From contig CAMLHI010000024.1 of NCBI GenBank assembly GCA_946479705.1, positions 1 to 15,545 on the forward strand: 15,545 nt of DNA. The letters are read 5' to 3'. Under the pieces are notes generated by a model. That model did not search any database. It was not told the origin of the DNA and saw only the letters and a program-made list of their open reading frames with translations. The stretch is from an uncultured Oxalobacteraceae bacterium. Lineage in GTDB: Bacteria > Pseudomonadota > Gammaproteobacteria > Burkholderiales > Burkholderiaceae. The position numbers and the translations under genes were made by a program. Shown here one piece after another: positions 6,748-12,713 of the stretch. Position 1 is the stretch's first letter. Every line of letters starts with the position of its first letter.

Positions 6748-9700
6748 ATGCAGGTCGACCCGCAAGAGCGCTTGCTGTCACTGTGCGCATTTCTGGCGCG
6801 CGCGGGATTTCGCATCGCACCGGACCAGGTCATCAGTGCCGCCGCCCTGGTGCGCAGCATGGGTCTGCGCTTCGATGCGGATGAGGCCAGCGCATCGGCG
6901 GCGCTGCTTGGGGGGATTTTTTGCAAGAACGTCCGCGATCAGTCGCGCTATGCGGCGTTGGCACAGGCTTGGGCCAGCCCAGTTAGCCCCATCGAAGAGG
7001 CGCACGACCAGAATGCTGGGCCCGCAGTCAAAGATCCCTTGCCGCCGCGCTGGATCCGCCCAGTTGCCTACGCCGTCTGCCTGGTGGCGCTGCTTGCCGC
7101 GTTTGCGTTAGTACAGTACGCCAGGCCGCGCGCGTTCACAGTGACGCTGACCGCACTCGGCCCGGGCGGCGCCAAGAGTCCTCTCGAGGGCGTCAAGGTC
7201 GAGGCAGGCACTTGTTCCGGGGACACGGGTCCTGACGGCTCGTTTCACTGCGCATTGCCAGCACGTGTGTTTCCGGTGGTCGTGAACGCCGGTTCGCCGC
7301 CATGGGCACGCGCCGACTTATTCAAAGACCAATCCGGCTGGCGCGCGCTGTTTTCGATCACGCCGCGCGAATCCATCGAGTTAACCAGGAAAATCGGCAT
7401 ATCATCAGGGCCACCGCAGCAATTCGGGCGGATCGAGTTTTTTAGCGGATATACCTTGGCAGGACCGGCCAGCGGCCAGCCAGACCCGCCGCCCGCCCGC
7501 TGGCCTGGCATGCTCGCCATACTTGGCTTGTTCGCGATAATCTTCATGCTGGGCCTGGTGTGGCTGCGGCGCACCGCGACGCTCGAACGCGCTGCCGGCC
7601 CACTGAGCGCACGCCAGTCTATCCTGACCGGCACCAGCGCCATGCCGACCGATGGCATGTTGGAGGCCATGCGTGCGTTTGCATTGGCACTGCGCCAGCC
7701 ATTGCGCGGTTTTGGCACAAAACTGGATCTGCATGCCACCGCTGTCAAGACCGCGCGCAATGCCGGCCTGTTCGCACCGGTCTACGGTGGCGCGCACGAG
7801 CGCCGCTTCTTGATTTTTGTACGGCGCCAAAGCCGAGAGGACCACCAGGCCTTCCTGGGCGAGGCACTGGTGGCCGAACTGTTTCGCAGCGGGGTGGATG
7901 TGCAGTCGTTTCGATTCGATACGAACGCGAACGTGGTCGAACCGTATACGCCTGTGCTGACCGATGTCCAGAAAAAACTCAATGACCAGCCCGCACGTTA
8001 CCCGACCATGGACCAGCTGCTGTCGGCAAACGAACAGGCTGAGTGCTTTGTGTTTTGCGAGCCGGCGGCCCTGACCGACCCCGTATCCGGGCAACTGGCG
8101 CGCTGGAGCACACGCATGCTTGAGCGCGATCCGCGCTGTACCGTCTTCAGCATCGGTGCGTCCCCCGCCAGCGACCGATCGACGGCCTTGCTCAGCCATG
8201 CCGGCGCGCGTATCAGCGCCATCGATCCGAACTCGCTATGGAAACTTGCCGATCCGGCCGGGCAGGTGGACATGGATGACGCCGGCACGGATGGCATGCC
8301 GGCCATCCTCGGGTCCGAATACTACCTGCGCCGCACCGCTCCCGCGCAACAAGAAATTGCCGACCTGTGTGCCACAATCCGCGGCCACATGGGCACCAGG
8401 GGCTTCAAATGGGTGCAGGCCTGCGCCGTGTATCCCGACATCCAGTGGGTGTTGACTAATGCCGTCGGTGCTTACCTGATCCCAGCCGAACAAGAACGCG
8501 GACGTCTGCTGGCGCGGCTGAGCCAGATGGTCTGGTTTCGCAAGGGCGTCATGCCCGACTGGTTGCGTGCCGCGCTGGCCGAGCGCCTGCCCAAACACGA
8601 GGATGCCGCGATCCGCGCCTTTTACTGGACGCTGTTCGGCGCCGACGGCCAGGGGAGCCGGATCCAGGTCAAGATCACCGAGCCGGTCGCGCGCCGGGAC
8701 AGGCACCTGCTGCCGCGCGCAGTGCGTTGGCTGCGCTTTGCCGTGGGCCTGCGTGCTCAGTTGAGCGTGAAGGGACCGGAACAGATCTTTGTGCGTTTCC
8801 TGCTTGGCCGAAGTGCCTCGCCGCTCAGCATGCGGCTTCCTGCTCGCATGCTGGCCAAGCTGTCCGACTTGAGCCAGGCACCTGCAGTACTGTGGGCGGC
8901 CCTGTGCGCTGCGGCCTGCAGCGCTGTGATGGCACTTGCTGTCGCCGGTACATCCGCTCACACGCCGCCGTCGCCACCTATCCAGCATGTAGGGCTGGGC
9001 TACATCGAAAGCGAAGCCACGATCGTCCTGAGCGTGCTGCGTGACGGAAACGTGCTTGAAGTAGCGCGCCGGCGCCTTGGTACCACTCGTCCAGTATGGC
9101 AACGCGGTGAATTGGCTTTGTCGAATTCCATTGCGCCTGAAAAGATCACCGTCGTGCACGGCGGGCCACTGGTGTTTGCGCTGGCCGGCGATGCGCTTGC
9201 GGTCATTCCAGCCGATGCGCCAGCGCGCGGCCGGACCTCGGTGCTGGCCGAACCGGAGGCCGAAGCCCGTTGGCTGGCATGGGTGCCACCTGCAGCCGGC
9301 AAAACAGCCTTGCCGTTTTTGGCGAGCCTGCTGTCCGACTCGATGGTGAAATTCAGCTTCCTGACCGCGTCAGGCGAACAGGACACGCTGGCCCAGCCAA
9401 AGTTCCTGATCCGCGATGAGCACGTGAAAGAGGCGGGGCAGTTCGCATCGGGCTATAACGCCGAGTATGCCTTGGTGCGCACCGATCGGGAAACCCTGGT
9501 TTATGCGTTGTCCGGCAAAGTCGCCAGCCTGGCCGGCTCCACGCCCCGTCTCGCAGAGACGCAGAAGTTAGCACTGATCGCGGTCGAGCCGAGTGGCACA
9601 CTGCCCATCTTTGCGGACTGTTCAGATACTGGAACGGTCCGTTTATGGGATTACTCCAATCCAGCCAGCGGCCTCGAACTGCTTGGCGAATGGACAACGG

Positions 9701-10425
9701 CGCCGGAGGCGCCCTGCACCGCGCTAGCAATTGCACCGCGTATGCGGGTGGTTGCGGCTGGCCATGCAGATGGCCAGGTCTTCCTGTACAGCCGTGACAA
9801 TGGCCAGCCGGTCCTTGTTACGACAAACTATCGAGGCAAGGAGGCAGTGACCAGTATTTTGTTTTCCGATGCGATGCAAAGGCTGATTGCCGCGCGGGCG
9901 GACTTGATGGTCTCGGTGAACGATATTACCGTATTGCCCCCGTTGGAACAGGGCTACACTGGCCCTGACGTGAGTTCTGCCACCGCGTCTTCCGCCCCGC
10001 TTGCCGCCGCCGCATCGGCAGCGTCGGCGGCCGCCTCTGCCACGCATGCTGCCGCGTCGGCCTCGATGGCCGCCAGCAGCGCGGCGTTGGCGCGCGCATC
10101 CCCGGCGCGCGCTAAACGGACCGGGACTGCGCCAACCATTGACCCGCCGAGCCGGCCGGGCGTTGCGGACCTGTCAGCCGAGTCGAGTGCGGAGGTGCGA
10201 CCGACGCGCCCGAATCAAGCGCAGGGGGCTGAAAAAGCCAACAGCGCCGTGGGACTAGCGTCGCCCAATCAGGCACCTGATAACAATACCGCCCCCCGCC
10301 CCGATGCTGCCGTTGTCCCTGACGCAACGGCACCGCCGGTCAATCAGGTGCGCCAGGCAGAGCCGCTAAAAAACAGCATCGAGAATGCTCCCCCGCCGGG
10401 GAAATCGCCCCGCACCACCAAGTAA
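6748..10425 (+). CDS. Large multidomain membrane protein: CoxE-like N-terminus, possible vWA-like region, WD40-like C-terminal domain
   Basis: A 1225-aa protein. Visible parts: (1) residues 5-75 (LLSLCAFLARAGFRIAPDQV) resemble the N-terminal adaptor region of CoxE-type vWA proteins, usual MoxR partners; (2) membrane helix 105-125; (3) a beta-rich segment, about 128-240, with a TGPDGSFHCALP motif like transthyretin/carboxypeptidase-regulatory domains; (4) helix 254-273 followed by RR; (5) an alpha/beta region 345-490 starting RRFLIFVRRQSREDHQAFLG, perhaps a vWA fold lacking the MIDAS DxSxS; (6) a domain with CAVYPDIQW and the WFRKGVMPDWLR motif (596-607); (7) helix 713-735; (8) beta repeats, about 745-1060, including GTVRLWD (962-968) and GHADGQVFLY, typical of WD40 propellers; (9) an Ala/Ser/Pro-rich tail, 1072-1225. 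Positive-inside reasoning puts 1-104 and 274-712 in the cytoplasm and the propeller outside. ATG 6748 was chosen over GTG 6706, which would overlap the ATPase gene. Confidence 0.85.
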   Translation: MQVDPQERLLSLCAFLARAGFRIAPDQVISAAALVRSMGLRFDADEASASAALLGGIFCKNVRDQSRYAALAQAWASPVSPIEEAHDQNAGPAVKDPLPPRWIRPVAYAVCLVALLAAFALVQYARPRAFTVTLTALGPGGAKSPLEGVKVEAGTCSGDTGPDGSFHCALPARVFPVVVNAGSPPWARADLFKDQSGWRALFSITPRESIELTRKIGISSGPPQQFGRIEFFSGYTLAGPASGQPDPPPARWPGMLAILGLFAIIFMLGLVWLRRTATLERAAGPLSARQSILTGTSAMPTDGMLEAMRAFALALRQPLRGFGTKLDLHATAVKTARNAGLFAPVYGGAHERRFLIFVRRQSREDHQAFLGEALVAELFRSGVDVQSFRFDTNANVVEPYTPVLTDVQKKLNDQPARYPTMDQLLSANEQAECFVFCEPAALTDPVSGQLARWSTRMLERDPRCTVFSIGASPASDRSTALLSHAGARISAIDPNSLWKLADPAGQVDMDDAGTDGMPAILGSEYYLRRTAPAQQEIADLCATIRGHMGTRGFKWVQACAVYPDIQWVLTNAVGAYLIPAEQERGRLLARLSQMVWFRKGVMPDWLRAALAERLPKHEDAAIRAFYWTLFGADGQGSRIQVKITEPVARRDRHLLPRAVRWLRFAVGLRAQLSVKGPEQIFVRFLLGRSASPLSMRLPARMLAKLSDLSQAPAVLWAALCAAACSAVMALAVAGTSAHTPPSPPIQHVGLGYIESEATIVLSVLRDGNVLEVARRRLGTTRPVWQRGELALSNSIAPEKITVVHGGPLVFALAGDALAVIPADAPARGRTSVLAEPEAEARWLAWVPPAAGKTALPFLASLLSDSMVKFSFLTASGEQDTLAQPKFLIRDEHVKEAGQFASGYNAEYALVRTDRETLVYALSGKVASLAGSTPRLAETQKLALIAVEPSGTLPIFADCSDTGTVRLWDYSNPASGLELLGEWTTAPEAPCTALAIAPRMRVVAAGHADGQVFLYSRDNGQPVLVTTNYRGKEAVTSILFSDAMQRLIAARADLMVSVNDITVLPPLEQGYTGPDVSSATASSAPLAAAASAASAAASATHAAASASMAASSAALARASPARAKRTGTAPTIDPPSRPGVADLSAESSAEVRPTRPNQAQGAEKANSAVGLASPNQAPDNNTAPRPDAAVVPDATAPPVNQVRQAEPLKNSIENAPPPGKSPRTTK

Positions 10426-10640
10426 TTTTCTGGTGCCTCGCGGCCATCGTCGGCCTACCGAAAATGAGCGTCCATGTACACGCCTGAGCAAGGCGTCACG
10501 ATTGTGATGCTAAAGTCAAAACCGGTGCCGAAGAAAATAAGGTCCTATATGTCAACACGGCTTCTGTAATTCCATTATTTATTTTCGCGTTCCGCGTAAA
10601 CCCATAGCCGATGCCGTAGTGATATCCAATGCGTCCGGGA
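10426..10640. other. Non-coding gap at the right edge of the operon
   Basis: No gene is seen. It contains a small hairpin at 10480-10496 and an AT-rich patch around 10565-10590 (ATTCCATTATTTATTTTCGC). The patch recalls the AT-rich left edge at 2709-2780, but I found no shared word between them longer than chance. The gap separates the plus-strand operon from the convergent enoyl-CoA hydratase gene. Confidence 0.5.
10480..10496. terminator. Short hairpin after the membrane-protein gene
   Basis: ACGCCT (10480-10485) pairs with AGGCGT (10491-10496) around the loop GAGCA, about 55 bases after the operon's last stop. No T-run follows on either strand, so it is at best a weak or Rho-assisted terminator. 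Confidence 0.25.
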
Positions 10641-10645
10641 CGGCA

Positions 10646-10739
10646 CTCAGTTAAACTGCGAAAAATCCGGCTTGCGCTTCTCGAAGAAGGCCGTGAAGGC
10701 CTCCTTGGCTTCCGCCCCCTGCAGCATCGCACCGAACTG
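10646..10739. repeat. Right copy of the direct repeat (3' end of the enoyl-CoA hydratase gene)
   Basis: This copy is part of the intact gene and matches 2482-2574 in the same orientation. It spans the stop codon and the last 31 or so codons. The core at 10667-10718 has a single mismatch against the left copy; similarity is weaker only in the seven bases just inside the stop codon. Confidence 0.85.
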
Positions 10740-11426
10740 CTGGTTCTCGACCGCGATAGTGTCGTTGACCGCATCGGTGCGCGCGCGCTTCATCAGCGCC
10801 TTGGTGGCGCGGATCGAGGCCGCCGGCAGCGCCACCAGCCTGGCCGCCTGGCCGCGTGCGAAAGCCTGCAGGTCCTCTGGGGCCAGCACACGCGACACCA
10901 GTCCCATCTGCAAGGCTTCCTGCGCCCCGAAGGCTTCGCCCAGCAGCAGCTTTTCGGCCGCGCGCGGATAACCGGCCAGCTGCGGGAACAGCAGGCTCGA
11001 TCCAAACTCGGGGCATAGGCCCAGCTGCGCGAACGGCATCGAGAACTTGGCGTTGTCGGCCGCATACACCAGGTCGCAGTGCAGCAGCAGGGTGGTGCCG
11101 ATGCCGACCGCCGCGCCGGCCACGGCCGCCACCACCGGTTTGCCCAGTCCCGACAGCGCGCGCATGAACTGGAATACCGGGCGCATCTCGTCGAGCTGGC
11201 CGTCGACCGGCTTGAAATTTTTCAGGAAATCGTCCAGGTCGTTCCCGGCGGTGAAGATCTCGGGCTTGCCGGCGATGAGCACGGCGCGCACGGCGCTGTC
11301 GCTGTCGGCTTCGCGCAGCGCGTCGGCCATGCTCTGGTACATCGCACCGGTGATGGCGTTCTTGCGTTCCGGGCGGTTGAATTCGATGGTGAGGATGCCG
11401 CCATCCTTGCTCGTCAATATATCCAT
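10647..11426 (-). CDS. Enoyl-CoA hydratase/isomerase (crotonase family)
   Basis: The 259-aa crotonase-fold protein is of normal family length. Oxyanion-hole segments are FTAGNDLDDF (about residues 58-67, Ala60) and AAVGIGTTLLLHCDL (about 105-119, Gly108). The motif QLGLCPEFGSSLL with Glu140 matches the SPExxSS-type glutamate of delta3,delta2-enoyl-CoA isomerases (ECI/PECI) better than the two-glutamate active site of classical hydratases. Isomerase activity on unsaturated fatty acyl-CoAs, feeding beta-oxidation, is therefore likely. The ATG (11424-11426) follows AGGAG with 5-base spacing. The gene is last in the beta-oxidation cluster but lies just after a strong terminator, so its expression depends on readthrough or an internal promoter. 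Its 3' end is the sequence duplicated at the far side of the conflict-type operon. Confidence 0.93.
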   Translation of the reverse strand: MDILTSKDGGILTIEFNRPERKNAITGAMYQSMADALREADSDSAVRAVLIAGKPEIFTAGNDLDDFLKNFKPVDGQLDEMRPVFQFMRALSGLGKPVVAAVAGAAVGIGTTLLLHCDLVYAADNAKFSMPFAQLGLCPEFGSSLLFPQLAGYPRAAEKLLLGEAFGAQEALQMGLVSRVLAPEDLQAFARGQAARLVALPAASIRATKALMKRARTDAVNDTIAVENQQFGAMLQGAEAKEAFTAFFEKRKPDFSQFN

Positions 11427-11443
11427 TGCTGCTCCTGACAGAT

Positions 11444-11477
11444 AAAAAAAGGGCGCCGAGGTTTTCCCGCAGCGCCC
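11444..11477 (-). terminator. Intrinsic terminator between thiolase and enoyl-CoA hydratase
   Basis: Read on the minus strand, GGGCGCTGCGG pairs with CCTCGGCGCCC (plus-strand arms 11467-11477 and 11451-11461) around the loop GAAAA. The stem has 11 positions with one G-T wobble and one mismatch, and it is followed at once by seven T (11450-11444). This is a textbook Rho-independent terminator 24 bases past the thiolase stop. It lies directly before the ribosome-binding site of the enoyl-CoA hydratase gene. Confidence 0.88.
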
Positions 11478-11501
11478 ATGGTGTCGATATCGAACGGCCG
11501 A

Positions 11502-12698
11502 TCAGACGCGTTCGAAGATGCCCGCGGCACCCATACCGGTGCCGACACACATCGTCACCATGCCGTACTTGAGATTGTTACGACGCAGTGCATGAACCAC
11601 GGTCGCGGCGCGGATAGCGCCGGTCGCGCCCAGCGGATGGCCCAGCGCGATAGCGCCGCCCATCGGGTTCACCTTGGCCGGATCGAGGCCCAGGTCACCC
11701 ATCACCGCCAAAGCTTGCGCGGCAAACGCTTCATTCAATTCAATCCAGTCGAGCTGGTCCTGGGTGATGCCGGCCGCGGCGCAGGCCGCGGGAATGGCTA
11801 CCTTGGGACCGATGCCCATGATCTCGGGCGGCACGCCCTTGACCGCGAACGAGGAAAACTTCGCCAGCGGGGTCAGCTTGTGCTCGCGCAGGATTTTTTC
11901 GCTGACGATCAGCAGTGCGCCCGCGCCGTCCGACATCTGCGAGCTGTTGGCGGCGGTGACGCTGCCCTTGGCGGCGAACACCGGCTTGAGCTTGCCGAGC
12001 GACTCCAGCGTGGAATCGGCGCGCGCGCCTTCGTCGGTGTCGACCGTGCGGGTCTTGACGTCGACCTGGCCGGTGGCCAGGTTGGGCGTGCGCGTGATGA
12101 TCTCGACCGGGCAGGTCTCGTCCTTGAACCAGCCGGCCTGCTGGGCGGCGATGGCGCGCCGGTGCGATTCGACCGAGAAGGCGTCCTGCTGTTCGCGCGT
12201 CACCTTCCATTGATTGGCCACGTTCTCGGCCGTCAGGCCCATGCCGTAGGCCATGCCGACATTCTCGTCGGTGAACATGTTCAGGTTCATCGAGGGATGG
12301 TGGCCCATCATCGGCACCATCGACATCGATTCGACGCCGCCGGCGATCATCACGTCGGCTTCACCGACGCGGATGCGGTCGGCCGCCATGGCAATGGCCG
12401 TGATGCCCGAGGCGCAGTAGCGGTTGACGGTGACGCCGCCCACGGTCTTGGGCAGGCCGGCCAGCAGCACCGACATGCGGGCGATGTTGAAACCCTGCTC
12501 GGCTTCCGGGAAGGAGCAGCCGATCACGGCGTCGTTGATCAGGGCCGGATCGAGGCCGGGCACGGAGGCCATGGCGGCCTGGATGGCGCGCACCAGCAGG
12601 TCGTCCGGACGGGTGCTGCGGAACATGCCGCGCGGCGCCTTGCCGATCGGGGTGCGCTGGGCGGCGACGATGTAAGCGTCTTGAAGTTGTTTGCTCAT
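11502..12698 (-). CDS. Acetyl-CoA C-acyltransferase (3-ketoacyl-CoA thiolase)
   Basis: The 398-aa thiolase cleaves 3-ketoacyl-CoA with CoA in the last step of beta-oxidation; the reverse acetoacetyl-CoA-forming reaction is possible for relatives. The acyl-accepting Cys95 is in VNRYCASG, His354 is in GGAIALGHPLGATGA and the proton-donor Cys384 is in MCVGTGMGA, all intact. Length and N-terminus (DAYIVAAQRTPIGKAPRG) are typical of FadA-type enzymes. It starts 15 nt after the stop of the hydroxyacyl-CoA dehydrogenase gene and follows it on the same strand, so the two are co-transcribed. It probably binds that enzyme functionally as in FadN-FadA pairs. A purine-rich GAGAGA stands before the ATG. 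Confidence 0.96.
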   Translation of the reverse strand: MSKQLQDAYIVAAQRTPIGKAPRGMFRSTRPDDLLVRAIQAAMASVPGLDPALINDAVIGCSFPEAEQGFNIARMSVLLAGLPKTVGGVTVNRYCASGITAIAMAADRIRVGEADVMIAGGVESMSMVPMMGHHPSMNLNMFTDENVGMAYGMGLTAENVANQWKVTREQQDAFSVESHRRAIAAQQAGWFKDETCPVEIITRTPNLATGQVDVKTRTVDTDEGARADSTLESLGKLKPVFAAKGSVTAANSSQMSDGAGALLIVSEKILREHKLTPLAKFSSFAVKGVPPEIMGIGPKVAIPAACAAAGITQDQLDWIELNEAFAAQALAVMGDLGLDPAKVNPMGGAIALGHPLGATGAIRAATVVHALRRNNLKYGMVTMCVGTGMGAAGIFERV

Positions 12699-12713
12699 GT
12701 CTGTCTCTCAGTG

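Larger units (their letters stand above)
2575..10645 (+). other. Candidate genomic island carrying the four-gene conflict-type operon
   Basis: Everything between the two enoyl-CoA hydratase 3'-end repeats is one plus-strand operon with its non-coding edges, set among minus-strand metabolic and chemotaxis genes. The edges at 2700-2790 and 10540-10590 are AT-rich compared with the GC-rich flanks, and the genes use more AT-ending codons than the beta-oxidation cluster. No integrase, transposase, inverted terminal repeat or tRNA is present, so this is a boundary inference rather than a recognised mobile element. Confidence 0.45.

Noticed and set aside
10426..10646. Integrase or transposase remnant at the right edge of the island
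   Set aside because: No frame in the gap shows any recombinase motif, and no inverted repeat shared with the left edge was found.
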